Positions 28,200-36,330 of a DNA stretch of 44,503 nucleotides are shown here, piece by piece. Position numbers and translations under genes: made by a program. The stretch covers positions 1-44,503 of the forward strand of contig NZ_NPEV01000045.1 in assembly GCF_003258835.1 (NCBI RefSeq). Direction: 5' to 3'. How positions within the stretch are numbered: position 1 is the first letter of the stretch; each line of letters begins with the position of its first letter. This DNA is from Rhodobium orientis (GTDB lineage Bacteria; Pseudomonadota; Alphaproteobacteria; Rhizobiales; Rhodobiaceae). Below the pieces are notes generated by a model, which had not been told where the DNA came from, made no database searches, and saw only the letters and a program-made list of their open reading frames with translations.

Positions 28200-28543
28200 G
28201 AAAGTGCCTCCGGGTTTGCCGGCGCGCTGCCGACCTCGGGTCAAGCTAGCACGGCGATCGGGCGCGATGCGAGGAGGCCGCCGCCGGCTTTTTTGTCGCC
28301 GCATTTTTGCCCAGCAAAACCACTACAGTAACTAAACATTTTATTTTAGTGCAGTGCAGCATCGCGGGCGGAAACATCTGGAAAGAAACATATATTCGGC
28401 GACGAAAACGATTACCTATCGGCCGCCGGAAGTCAATCCGGTCCTTGATTTTAGCTGCAGACTAAAGTTTAGTTACTAAAATTGTGGGTCCTGTCCGGCG
28501 CCGGTTCCGCGGTCGGCGGGAAGTGGAGAAGGAACGCGTTTCA
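28200..28543. promoter_or_regulatory. Divergent regulatory region with five ACTAAA/TTTAGT half-sites
   Basis: 344 bp, AT-rich in its middle. Half-sites: ACTAAA at 28331..28336, TTTAGT at 28345..28350, ACTAAA at 28461..28466, TTTAGT at 28468..28473, ACTAAA at 28475..28480. The last three form overlapping palindromes (ACTAAA-G-TTTAGT and TTTAGT-T-ACTAAA). The 11-mers AGTAACTAAAC (28327..28337) and GTTTAGTTACT (28467..28477) are exact reverse complements 129 bp apart, which would suit DNA looping by one regulator controlling the dha operon and the Gfo/Idh-isomerase pair. Confidence 0.65.
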
Positions 28544-29149
28544 ATGGACGACGCAACGCTCATCAGGGCTCTTGTTACGGCCTGTTGCGCCACGATCGAG
28601 GAGCACGCCGGCGAGTTGACGAAGCTCGACCAGGCAATCGGCGACGGCGACCACGGCCTCAACATGAGCCGCGGCTTCAAGGCGATCGCGGCGGAAACCG
28701 ACGCGCTTGCCGCCATGACCCTAGGCGATGCCCTGAAGAAGGCCGGCATGACGCTGGTCATGAAGGTCGGCGGCGCCTCCGGCCCGCTCTACGGCTCGCT
28801 GCTGATGGATATGGGCAAGTCCGCGAGCACCGCTCCGGCCAACGAGGCCGAAGTCGCGGAAATGTTCCGCGCCGGCATCGATGCTGTCAAAAAACGCGGC
28901 AAGTCCGACGTCGGCGCCAAGACCATGCTCGACGTGCTGGTCCCGGTCGCGGAAACGGTCTCGGAGGGCGGCGATCTCGAGGCCGTCCGCGCCCGCACCG
29001 ACGAAGCGCTTGAGGCGACCCGCGACATGCTGGCCATCAAGGGGCGGGCGGCCTTCCTCGGCGAGCGCTCGCTCGGTCATATCGACCCGGGCGCGCGGTC
29101 CTCGGCGCTCCTCATCCACGCCGTCTGCAACGTTCTGGAGGCCTCATGA
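28544..29149 (+). CDS. dhaL: PTS-dependent dihydroxyacetone kinase, ADP-binding subunit
   Basis: 201 aa. DhaL holds ADP as a permanent cofactor that is rephosphorylated by DhaM and passes phosphate to dihydroxyacetone bound on DhaK. Seen: LDQAIGDGDHGLNMSRG with the three Mg-binding aspartates Asp29, Asp34 and Asp36, GGASGPLYGSLLMDMG, and the C-terminal GHIDPGARSSALL. Start ATG 28544 follows AAGGAA. First gene of a six-gene operon; its stop overlaps dhaM as ATGA. Confidence 0.95.
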   Translation: MDDATLIRALVTACCATIEEHAGELTKLDQAIGDGDHGLNMSRGFKAIAAETDALAAMTLGDALKKAGMTLVMKVGGASGPLYGSLLMDMGKSASTAPANEAEVAEMFRAGIDAVKKRGKSDVGAKTMLDVLVPVAETVSEGGDLEAVRARTDEALEATRDMLAIKGRAAFLGERSLGHIDPGARSSALLIHAVCNVLEAS

Positions 29150-29535
29150 GCGAGACCGTTTCCATTGTCATCGTTTCCCACTCGCCGGAGGTTGCCAGCG
29201 GCGCCGCCGACATGGTCCGCCAGATGGTCGGCGAGGAGGTCCGGGTCGCGGCCTGCGGCGGCAATCCGGAGGGCGGGCTCGGCACCGATGTCGGCAAGAT
29301 CATGGAAGCGATCGAGAGCGTCTGGTCGGACAAGGGCGTCGCCATCCTCGTCGACCTCGGCGGCGCGGAGACCAATTCCGAAATGGCGATCGAGATGATC
29401 GGCGGCGCGCGTGCCGAAAAAATCGCGCTCTGCAACGCGCCGGTCGTGGAAGGTGCGGTGATGGCGGCGACGGAGGCCGCGGGCGGCTCCGACCTTCAAA
29501 CCGTGAAGGCAACCGCGGAGGACTTCCAGTCATGA
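29146..29535 (+). CDS. dhaM: Dihydroxyacetone kinase phosphotransferase subunit, EIIA domain
   Basis: 129 aa, mannose-EIIA-like domain. The phosphorylated residue is His12 in VIVSHSPEVASGA; later GGNPEGGLGTDVGKIM and VDLGGAETNSEMAIEM match the DhaM fold. It rephosphorylates ADP held on DhaL. In E. coli DhaM carries EIIA, HPr and part of Enzyme I in one chain; here only EIIA is present and HPr and Enzyme I follow as separate genes. ATGA overlaps on both sides (29146..29149 and 29532..29535). Confidence 0.93.
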   Translation: MSETVSIVIVSHSPEVASGAADMVRQMVGEEVRVAACGGNPEGGLGTDVGKIMEAIESVWSDKGVAILVDLGGAETNSEMAIEMIGGARAEKIALCNAPVVEGAVMAATEAAGGSDLQTVKATAEDFQS

Positions 29536-29825
29536 GCGAGGCCTGGCAAACGGAGTCCGCGGTCATCCAGGACGCCACCGGCCTGCACGCCCGCCCGGCG
29601 GTGAAGCTCACCAAGCTCGCCAAGCGGTTCGAGGCGCGCGTCGAAATCCGGCCGGAAAGCGCCGAGACCTGGATCAATGCGAAATCCCCCAGCGCCGTGA
29701 TGAAACTGAAGGCGCCGCACCTGGCGCGGCTGGAAATCCGCGCCTCCGGCGGGGATGCTCCGGCAGCGGTCGCGGCGCTTCGCGATCTGATCAACAGGGA
29801 TTTCAATGACAGCGCCGAACGCTGA
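29532..29825 (+). CDS. HPr-like phosphocarrier dedicated to the dihydroxyacetone kinase relay
   Basis: 97 aa. It takes phosphate from Enzyme I and passes it to DhaM. Seen: phosphorylatable His19 in DATGLHARPAVKL, and NAKSPSAVMKLKAP at the site equivalent to the regulatory Ser46 region. Start ATG 29532 overlaps the dhaM stop as ATGA, and its end overlaps the Enzyme I start by 20 bp. Position inside the operon argues for a dedicated carrier rather than the housekeeping nitrogen-PTS HPr. Confidence 0.93.
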   Translation: MSEAWQTESAVIQDATGLHARPAVKLTKLAKRFEARVEIRPESAETWINAKSPSAVMKLKAPHLARLEIRASGGDAPAAVAALRDLINRDFNDSAER

Positions 29826-31431
29826 ACGGAGATTTGAAGGCCGATCCGCCGCACCCGGCTTTGCCCTCGGGCCGGCCGTCCACCTTGGAGTCGGGCCGGT
29901 GGAGACCGCAGGTGAGGCGGCAAGCCCGGAGGAGGAGCGGGAACGGTTCGACGCGGCGCTCGCGGCATCCGCCGAACAGCTCAACATTCTTGCCGACGCC
30001 GCAGATGTGCTCGGCGCGGAGATCCTGGAATTCCAGCTCGCCCTCATCGAGGACGACGAGCTGCTCGACCCGGTGCGCGAGGCGATTGCCGGGGGCCGTG
30101 CGGCGGCCACCTCCTGGCGCGCGCGCTTGGATGAGGAAATCGCCGACTACCGGTCCGCCGAAGACGACTACATGGCCACACGGGCCTCGGACCTCTCCGA
30201 CCTTCGCGACCGGGTGCTCGCCAACATGAATGGCGGCTTTACGGCCGCCGACCTTCCCGACGGCGCCGTCATCGTCGCCGACGACCTCACCCCGTCGACC
30301 TTCCTCAGCCTCGACTGGCAGCGGCTTTCCGGCGCCGTGCTCTTCGGCGGCTCGTCGACCAGCCATGCCTCCATCCTTGCCCGCTCGCGCGGCGTGCCGA
30401 TGGTCGTCGATCTCGGTGCTGCCGAGATCGGCGAGGGCGATCTCCTCGCCGTCGATGCGGCGGCAGGATCGGTGATCGCGGAGCCGGGTTCCGACACCCT
30501 TGCCGCCTTCACGGCGCAGCGGGAGGCCGACGAGCGCCTCAACAAGAGGGCCGCCGAGCTCCTGAAGGCGCCGGCAAGGACCGGCGATGGCGTGCCGATA
30601 AAAGTGCTCGTCAACGTCAACGAGATTTCCGAGATCGATGACCTGTCGCCGGAGATCTGCGACGGCATCGGGCTCACCCGCACCGAGTTCCTGTTTTCCG
30701 GCGGCGCGCCGGAGGAGGCGCGGCAGTACGAGGTCTACCGGCGGCTCCTCGCCTGGGCCGAGGGGCGTCCGGTCACCATCCGTACGCTCGACGCCGGCGG
30801 CGACAAGCCCCTTGCCGGCATCACGGTCGATGGCGAAAGCAATCCGTTCCTCGGTGTGCGCGGCGTCCGCCTGTCCCTGAAGCGCCGCGAGATTTTCATC
30901 ACCCAGCTAAGGGCGCTCGCCCGGGCAGCAAGCCTCGGGCCGCTCAAGGTGATGGTGCCGATGGTGAGCGTTCCGGAGGAAATGGTCGCCGTCCGCCAGC
31001 TCCTGCGCCAGGCCGTCGCCGCGCTCCATGCGGAAGGCGTCACCGCCCGCGAGCCGGCGCTCGGCATGATGGTCGAGGTGCCTGCAGCGGCATTGATGGC
31101 GGACCGCTTTGCCGCGGACTTCTATTCCATCGGCTCCAACGACCTCATCCAGTACACCATGGCGGTCGCCCGCGACGTCGCCGGCCTCGGCCATCTGACC
31201 GCGGGGGACAACCCGGCGGTGATGGAGCTGATCCGGCGCACCGTTGCCGCCGGACGGGCGCGCGGCGTCGAGGTCAGCCTCTGCGGCGACATGGCCTCAC
31301 GGCCGGAATATGCGGCGCCGCTCCTTGCCGCCGGGCTGACGACCTTTTCCGTGGCGCCGGCCGCCGTCGGGCGGATCAAGCTGGCGATTTCCGAGGCACG
31401 GGCGCTGGGCGCGGAGGCAAGGGCCGGATGA
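29806..31431 (+). CDS. PTS Enzyme I-like phosphoenolpyruvate--protein phosphotransferase
   Basis: 541 aa, near full length for Enzyme I. It autophosphorylates from PEP and donates to HPr. Seen: N-terminal swivelling domain with active His187 in FGGSSTSHASILARSRGV; PEP-binding barrel with TEFLFSGGAP, IRTLDAGGDKPLAG, GVRGVRLSLKR, GSNDLIQYTMAVARD, and the catalytic Cys in SLCGDMASRPEY. All catalytic features are present, so unlike the truncated EI part of E. coli DhaM this should be a working Enzyme I. Overlaps HPr by 20 bp and the next gene as ATGA. Confidence 0.95.
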   Translation: MTAPNAERRFEGRSAAPGFALGPAVHLGVGPVETAGEAASPEEERERFDAALAASAEQLNILADAADVLGAEILEFQLALIEDDELLDPVREAIAGGRAAATSWRARLDEEIADYRSAEDDYMATRASDLSDLRDRVLANMNGGFTAADLPDGAVIVADDLTPSTFLSLDWQRLSGAVLFGGSSTSHASILARSRGVPMVVDLGAAEIGEGDLLAVDAAAGSVIAEPGSDTLAAFTAQREADERLNKRAAELLKAPARTGDGVPIKVLVNVNEISEIDDLSPEICDGIGLTRTEFLFSGGAPEEARQYEVYRRLLAWAEGRPVTIRTLDAGGDKPLAGITVDGESNPFLGVRGVRLSLKRREIFITQLRALARAASLGPLKVMVPMVSVPEEMVAVRQLLRQAVAALHAEGVTAREPALGMMVEVPAAALMADRFAADFYSIGSNDLIQYTMAVARDVAGLGHLTAGDNPAVMELIRRTVAAGRARGVEVSLCGDMASRPEYAAPLLAAGLTTFSVAPAAVGRIKLAISEARALGAEARAG

Positions 31432-31841
31432 CGAAGGATCCGCTGGTCGCCTACAAGACCTTCCTCAGCGCCGCCGTCGAAAAGCGGCCGTCGGGAACGC
31501 GGCGCAAGCTTGCCATGGCCTTCGGCACCCATCCGAGCTTCATTTCCCAGATCACCAATCCCGCTCTCAAGGTACCGCTGCCGGCCCAGCATATCCCGAC
31601 GCTCTTCCAGGTCTGCCATTTCACGCCGGAGGAGCAGGACGCCTTTCTGGATCTCTACAAACGGGCCCATCCGGCCCAGGCCGCCTCCATCGAGGAACTC
31701 GCCGAGAACGAAAAGAACGTCGTCAAGATCCTGCTGCCGCAATTCGACGATCCGGCCGTCAAGGCCGACGTCATCCAGGCCATCAGGGATTTTGCCGAAA
31801 ACGTGATCCGTCTCGCCGACGGCATCGCCAAACGCAAATAA
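31428..31841 (+). CDS. Small HTH protein inside the dha operon
   Basis: 137 aa. Residues about 22-43 (GTRRKLAMAFGTHPSFISQI) look like a lambda-repressor-type helix-turn-helix; the remainder is helical and acidic, with PEEQDAFLDLYKRAHP (66-81) and a C-terminal helix ending AKRK. Not a member of a family I can name. Start ATG overlaps the Enzyme I stop as ATGA and its stop is 11 bp before dhaK, so it is tightly embedded. A role as operon regulator, perhaps responding to the relay or binding the ACTAAA sites at 28327..28480, is inference. Confidence 0.8.
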   Translation: MTKDPLVAYKTFLSAAVEKRPSGTRRKLAMAFGTHPSFISQITNPALKVPLPAQHIPTLFQVCHFTPEEQDAFLDLYKRAHPAQAASIEELAENEKNVVKILLPQFDDPAVKADVIQAIRDFAENVIRLADGIAKRK

Positions 31842-31852
31842 GGGTGTTCAAA

Positions 31853-32845
31853 ATGAAGAAGCTGATCAACGCTGTCGACGACGTGCTGACGGAAAGCCTC
31901 GCCGGCTTCGGGCGCGCCCATGCCAATCTCGTCGAGGTCTCCACCGATCCCAAGCTGGTGACCCGCAAGGGCGGCGGCAAGAAGGGCAAGGTGGCGCTGA
32001 TCTCCGGCGGCGGCTCCGGCCACGAGCCGATGCATGCCGGCTTCGTCGGCATGGGCATGCTCGATGCGGCCTGCCCGGGCGAGGTGTCTACATCGCCAAC
32101 ACCGGACCAGATGCTGGCCGCGGCTGAAGCCGTCGACGGCGGCGCCGGCGTCCTGTGGATCGTCAAGAACTATGCGGGCGACGTCATGAACTTCGAGATG
32201 GCCGGCGAGATGTATGACGGCCCGACGGAAACGGTGCTGACCAATGACGACGTCGCGGTGGAGAGTTCGCTCCACTCGCAGGGCCGTCGCGGCGTTGCCG
32301 CCACCGTCATCGTGGAGAAGATCGTCGGTGCGGCGGCCGAGCGAGGCGACGACCTCGCGGCCTGCAAGGCCCTTGGCGACCGGGTCAACGAGGCCTCGGG
32401 CACCATGGGCATCGCGCTCACCTCCTGCACGGTGCCGGCGGCCGGAACCCCGACCTTTACGATCGGCGAGGGCGAGATGGAACTCGGCGTCGGCATCCAT
32501 GGCGAGCCGGGCCGCAAGCGCGTCGAGCTGATGAAAGCCGATGAGATCGCAGAAGCGCTGATCGCCGCCATCTGCGAGTCCATTGCGCCCTCCGGCGACG
32601 ATGACCTTCTCTTGCTCGTCAACGGCATGGGCGGCACGCCGCTGCTGGAGCTCTATCTCCTCTACAATTCGGCGCTGCAGGTGGTCGAGGAGAGGGGCCT
32701 GAAGATCGCCCGCTCGCTAGTCGGCAACTACTGCACCTCGCTGGAAATGGCCGGCGCCTCGATCACGCTGACCAAGCTCGACAAGGAGACGATGGAGCTC
32801 TGGGACGCCCCGGTGCACACGGCGGCCCTGCGCTGGAAGGCTTGA
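31853..32845 (+). CDS. dhaK: Dihydroxyacetone kinase, substrate-binding subunit
   Basis: 330 aa. DhaK binds dihydroxyacetone covalently as a hemiaminal on a histidine. Seen: MKKLINAVDDVL as in other DhaK proteins, ISGGGSGHEPMHAGFVG with His57, KNYAGDVMNF with Asp110, and GIHGEPGRKR with the substrate-binding His216. Start ATG 31853 (AGGG upstream); GTG 31844 would add three residues. Last gene of the operon, an unusual order because dhaK is normally first. Confidence 0.95.
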   Translation: MKKLINAVDDVLTESLAGFGRAHANLVEVSTDPKLVTRKGGGKKGKVALISGGGSGHEPMHAGFVGMGMLDAACPGEVSTSPTPDQMLAAAEAVDGGAGVLWIVKNYAGDVMNFEMAGEMYDGPTETVLTNDDVAVESSLHSQGRRGVAATVIVEKIVGAAAERGDDLAACKALGDRVNEASGTMGIALTSCTVPAAGTPTFTIGEGEMELGVGIHGEPGRKRVELMKADEIAEALIAAICESIAPSGDDDLLLLVNGMGGTPLLELYLLYNSALQVVEERGLKIARSLVGNYCTSLEMAGASITLTKLDKETMELWDAPVHTAALRWKA

Positions 32846-33012
32846 CCGGAGAGCCGAACAGCGGTTGCCTTGGGAGCGAAGGCGATCCGTCCGATGTCGG
32901 CCGGCTCGCGCGCCAATGCGGCGCGGCGGCCGGTCAAACCGATGTCACCCCGGCATGGTGTCTTGCTGCCGGCGGCGGAGCGCCGTCGTTTCATTTTTCC
33001 AGAGGAGTTGCC

Positions 33013-33558
33013 ATGAAATCCCTCATTCTTGCCGCCTGCCTCGGCCTTGCCGCCGGCAGCGCCCAGGCTTTCGAGCTGACCAGCGCCGATTTTGAGGACG
33101 GCGGCACGCTCGCCGACGAGTTCGTCTTCGACGGCTTCGGCTGCACCGGTTCCAACATGTCGCCGGCGCTTTCCTGGAGCGATGCGCCGGAAGGCACCAA
33201 GAGCTTTGCCCTGATGGTCCACGACCCGGACGCGCCGACCGGCGGCGCCGGCTTCTGGCACTGGATCGTGCTCGACATTCCCGCCGATACCACCGAACTG
33301 CCGAAGGGCGCCGGCGCCAAGGGCGGCGACAACCTGCCGGAGGGCGCCCATGCCATCGCCAACGACTATGGCTTTGCCGGCTGGGGCGGCCCGTGCCCGC
33401 CCAAGGGCGACGAGGCCCATCGCTACAACATCACGCTCTACGCCCTGCCGACCGAGAAGCTGGAGGTGCCGGACGGCGCCTCAACGGCGGTCACCGGTTT
33501 CATGATCAACGGCAATACGATCGGCAAGGCGACGCTGCAGGGCAAATACGGCCGCTGA
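33013..33558 (+). CDS. Exported PEBP-family protein (YbhB/YbcL, Raf-kinase-inhibitor-like)
   Basis: 181 aa. Signal peptide residues 1-19 (LILAACLGLAAGSAQA, cleavage before FELTS). The body has the PEBP signature: GCTGSNMSPALSWSDAPEGT, LMVHDPDAPTG, FWHWIVLDIP, GGPCPPKGDEAHRYNITLYAL. The conserved pocket binds small anions or phosphate groups; bacterial function is not established. Start ATG 33013 follows GAGGAG. Stands alone after dhaK with a 167-bp gap. Confidence 0.9.
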   Translation: MKSLILAACLGLAAGSAQAFELTSADFEDGGTLADEFVFDGFGCTGSNMSPALSWSDAPEGTKSFALMVHDPDAPTGGAGFWHWIVLDIPADTTELPKGAGAKGGDNLPEGAHAIANDYGFAGWGGPCPPKGDEAHRYNITLYALPTEKLEVPDGASTAVTGFMINGNTIGKATLQGKYGR

Positions 33559-33909
33559 GCCGACGGGGCGGGGAAGGGCGGTTTTGCTATCCCGTTCCGC
33601 CCCGTTGCAGCCTCAGCAATCCCATCATCAGGGCCGCGGGCGACCTCAAAGAGAGGTAGGCCGTGGCCTTTTCGTTCATGCCCGGACGACCCGCGCGACG
33701 GGCCAACGGCTTTGTAAAACCGGCGATTTTCCCGCAGGATCGGCCGTCTCCATTGATCCCGGCGCGGACCGGAAGCTGCCGGCTTCGGACATATCCGAAT
33801 TCCGCACCGCCAATTAAAAAACGTCATAAAACAAAAAAAACGGTTTTTTTGAGCGTCGGATTGTGGCACAACTGTCGGTAACGCTTGCAACGAAATCGCG
33901 GGCAAGAAA
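33559..33909. other. 351-bp intergenic region with A/T tracts
   Basis: Begins with an imperfect GC-rich inverted repeat (33563..33571 with 33597..33605), a possible terminator of the PEBP gene. From 33815 to 33850 there are long A and T runs (AAAAAACGGTTTTTTT), unlike the rest of the window and likely part of the promoter area for the ferredoxin-dioxygenase pair. No gene is supported here. Confidence 0.4.
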
Positions 33910-34236
33910 ATGACGAAGAACGTGGTCACCATCCTCGACACCGGGGAGACATATGGGTGCGCCCGGGAGGAAAACCTGTTGGATGCCATGGTCCGGCTCG
34001 GCCGGAAGGGCATTCCGTCCGGCTGCCACGGCGGTGGCTGCGGTGTATGCAAGATACATATCGTTGACGGCACCTGGCGCGGCAAGACAATGAGCCGCGA
34101 GCATGTCAGCAGTGACGAGGAGGCGCGCGGCATCGTCCTTGCCTGCCGGGCCTATCCGTCCTCCGACGTCACGCTGAAGGTGCTTGGAAAAATGAAAAAG
34201 GCCGTGTGCCGCGAACGGAAATACGGCCTGGTATAA
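33910..34236 (+). CDS. [2Fe-2S] ferredoxin, XylT-like
   Basis: 108 aa plant-type ferredoxin. Cluster ligands Cys39, Cys44, Cys47 and Cys79 in [15 protein letters not shown] and VLACRAYP (C-x4-C-x2-C-x31-C). XylT-type ferredoxins reduce the inactive ferric form of catechol 2,3-dioxygenase back to the ferrous form. The gene lies 29 bp upstream of such a dioxygenase on the same strand, which matches xylT-xylE order. Confidence 0.92.
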   Translation: MTKNVVTILDTGETYGCAREENLLDAMVRLGRKGIPSGCHGGGCGVCKIHIVDGTWRGKTMSREHVSSDEEARGIVLACRAYPSSDVTLKVLGKMKKAVCRERKYGLV

Positions 34237-34265
34237 AAACAGCTCGAATGGAGGAGACGACGACA

Positions 34266-35210
34266 ATGGGTGTGATGCGAATTGGCCATATCAACCTTCG
34301 GGTGCTCGATATGGATGCGGCCCTCGACCACTACGAAAACACCATGGGCCTGTCCCGGACCGACACCGATGCCGACGGCAACGTCTACCTCAAATGCTGG
34401 GACGAGTGGGACAAGTACTCCGTCATTCTGACCGAGGCCGACACCGCGGGCATGAACTCCATCGCCTTCAAGGTGGAAAAGGACGCCGACCTCGACGCGT
34501 TCAAGAAGCGCATCACCGACTATGGCGTTGCGGTCACCGACATGCCGCCCGGCGAGATGAACGCCTGCGGCCGCGCCATCCGCTTCACCCTTCCGAGCGG
34601 CCACGACATGCGGCTCTATGCGGAAAAGGAATTCCTCGGCAAGGCAGTCGGCACCCTCAATCCCGAGCCCTGGCCGGACGAGACCAAGGGCGTCAAGGCG
34701 CACTGGCTCGACCACGCCCTGCTGATGTGCGAGCTGAACCCGGAAAAGGGCGTCAACAAGGTCGCGGAAAACACCAAATTCATGTCGGAGGTGCTCGACT
34801 TCCACCTCGGCGAGCAGGTGCTGGTCGGCCCCGACGGCGACATCCAGGCCGCGACCTGGATGTTCCGCACCTCGACGCCGCACGACATCGCCTTCGTCGG
34901 CGGCCCGAAGATGGGCCTCCACCACTGCGCCTTCTTCCTCGACGAATGGAGCGACGTCCTGAAGGCGGCCGACATCATGGCCAAGCGCAAGGTAAAGATC
35001 GACGTCACGCCGCAGCGCCACGGCATCACCCGCGGCTCGACGATCTATTTCTTCGACCCGTCCGGCAACCGCAACGAAACCTTCGCCGGCCTCGGCTATC
35101 TGGCCCAGCCGGACATGCCGCCGATCACCTGGACGGAAGAGAATTTGTGGCGCGGCATCTTCTACCACACCGGCGAGGAAGCCGGCGAATTCACCAGCGT
35201 CTACACCTGA
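34266..35210 (+). CDS. xylE: Catechol 2,3-dioxygenase (extradiol, type I)
   Basis: 314 aa, normal two-domain vicinal-oxygen-chelate extradiol dioxygenase. It opens the catechol ring next to the diol to give 2-hydroxymuconate semialdehyde. Fe(II) ligands seen: His150 (HWLDHALLM), His219 or His220 (GLHHCAFF) and Glu271 (GNRNETFAG). Acid-base residues equivalent to those in P. putida XylE are also present: His206, His252 (QRHGITRG) and Tyr261. Start ATG 34266 with GGAGGAG upstream. The rest of a meta-cleavage pathway is absent nearby. Terminator at 35261. Confidence 0.93.
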   Translation: MGVMRIGHINLRVLDMDAALDHYENTMGLSRTDTDADGNVYLKCWDEWDKYSVILTEADTAGMNSIAFKVEKDADLDAFKKRITDYGVAVTDMPPGEMNACGRAIRFTLPSGHDMRLYAEKEFLGKAVGTLNPEPWPDETKGVKAHWLDHALLMCELNPEKGVNKVAENTKFMSEVLDFHLGEQVLVGPDGDIQAATWMFRTSTPHDIAFVGGPKMGLHHCAFFLDEWSDVLKAADIMAKRKVKIDVTPQRHGITRGSTIYFFDPSGNRNETFAGLGYLAQPDMPPITWTEENLWRGIFYHTGEEAGEFTSVYT

Positions 35211-35260
35211 TCCTGAAGGGCACTGCAATTGTCGTTTCCCGACAGCCAACTTGCGGACCG

Positions 35261-35293
35261 CCGGGTGCTCCCATCGAGCACCCGGCGTTTTTT
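35261..35293 (+). terminator. Strong Rho-independent terminator after xylE
   Basis: Perfect 10-bp stem CCGGGTGCTC / GAGCACCCGG (35261..35270 with 35276..35285), 5-nt loop, two bases, then TTTTTT. It also faces the end of the convergent RpiR regulator gene. Confidence 0.93.
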
Positions 35294-35310
35294 CCCGTCG
35301 GTCGCAATGC

Positions 35311-36183
35311 CTAGCTGAATTTGCGGAACAGCCGGGTCTTGTCGAAGAGGTCTTCCAGGTCGGCCATCCGCTCCCGTGTGGTCTGCCAGGTAGCGGCCTG
35401 GATTTCCGCGATGATGGTCTCCACGACCACCAGCAGCGAGGCGGCGGAGTCCCAGGCCGACGGCACCTCGATGCGGCAATTGAAACGGTGCGCCACGTGC
35501 TTGCCGACGGGCGAGCCCCACTGGTCGGTGATCAGGATCATCTCCGCGCCCTTTTCCCCGGCCAACTCGGCGAGTTTCAAGAGCTCGTTCTCGTAGCGCC
35601 GGATGTCGAAGAGCAGGAGCACGTCGCCGTCCTCCATGTCCATCAGATGGTGCGGCCAGACATTCGCGCCGGTCGGCATCAGGGTGACGTCCGGGCGCAG
35701 CATCTGCAGGTGCCGGAACAGATAGTCGGCAAGGGTGTAGGTGATGCGCCCGCCGGCGATGTAAATCGACCGCCCGCGGTCGGCGAGCAGCGCGCAGCTC
35801 CGGTCGAAGTCTGCGGCATCGATGTGCAAAAGCGTCTGGCGCAGGTTCTGAACGACAGTCTCGGCAAAGCGGTTGAGGATGTGCTCGTCCGGCGCGTTCT
35901 CGGCCCAGCGGTCGTGCTTGGCGATCGGATTGGAGATCGTCGCCTCAAGCTCCCGGCGCAGCGCCTCCTGGAATTCCGGAAAGCCCGAAAAGCCGATTTT
36001 CTTGACCATGCGGGCCACCGTCGGCGTCGAAACGCCGGCCTTTTGCGCCACCGCCGTGATGCTGGCGAGCCCGGAAACCGGCCAGTTTTCCAGCAGCGAA
36101 TTGGCGAGCTGGCGCTCCGCCCGGGTCAGGTCGTCGAAGCGCTGCTGCAACAGGACGTCGACCGTCTTTTCCGCACCCGCCAT
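35311..36183 (-). CDS. RpiR/MurR-family transcriptional regulator
   Basis: 290 aa. N-terminal HTH_6 domain: LTRAERQLANSLLENWP, ITAVAQKAGVSTPTVARMVKKIG (about 40-63, helix-turn-helix), FPEFQEALRREL. C-terminal SIS domain (about 120-270) with IYIAGGRITYTLADYLF, DMEDGDVLLLFDIRRYENE and ILITDQWGSPVG, which binds phosphorylated or similar small metabolites. Start ATG 36183 has GGGAGGG upstream. It is divergent from the amidohydrolase-TRAP-ligase series and very likely controls it. SIS-type sensing suggests a pathway intermediate rather than the imported compound as effector. Confidence 0.92.
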   Translation of the reverse strand: MAGAEKTVDVLLQQRFDDLTRAERQLANSLLENWPVSGLASITAVAQKAGVSTPTVARMVKKIGFSGFPEFQEALRRELEATISNPIAKHDRWAENAPDEHILNRFAETVVQNLRQTLLHIDAADFDRSCALLADRGRSIYIAGGRITYTLADYLFRHLQMLRPDVTLMPTGANVWPHHLMDMEDGDVLLLFDIRRYENELLKLAELAGEKGAEMILITDQWGSPVGKHVAHRFNCRIEVPSAWDSAASLLVVVETIIAEIQAATWQTTRERMADLEDLFDKTRLFRKFS

Positions 36184-36278
36184 CCCCGTTTCCCTCCCAA
36201 CCCGTTGATTTGTCGCGGCTCTGATACTCTGATGCCCGAAGCGTTTCCAGCGATCCGGCCGCGCGTTTGGAAAAGATA

Positions 36279-36314
36279 TTGACAGCTCATTTCAACCTGT
36301 TCAAATATTTTCAA
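36279..36314 (+). promoter_or_regulatory. Promoter with three phased TTCAA repeats
   Basis: TTGACA (36279..36284), 18 bp, then AAATAT (36303..36308) is a good sigma-70-like promoter for the amidohydrolase-TRAP unit. TTCAA occurs at 36291, 36300 and 36310, spaced 9 and 10 bp, about one helical turn each, covering the spacer and -10 element. This would suit an RpiR dimer or multimer acting as repressor. Confidence 0.6.
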
Positions 36315-36330
36315 ACAGCGGGGACAGGGT

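Noticed and set aside
33862-33892. Sigma-54 promoter (TGGCAC ... TTGCA) upstream of the ferredoxin gene
   Set aside because: The GG and GC elements are about twice as far apart as the required 10 bp.
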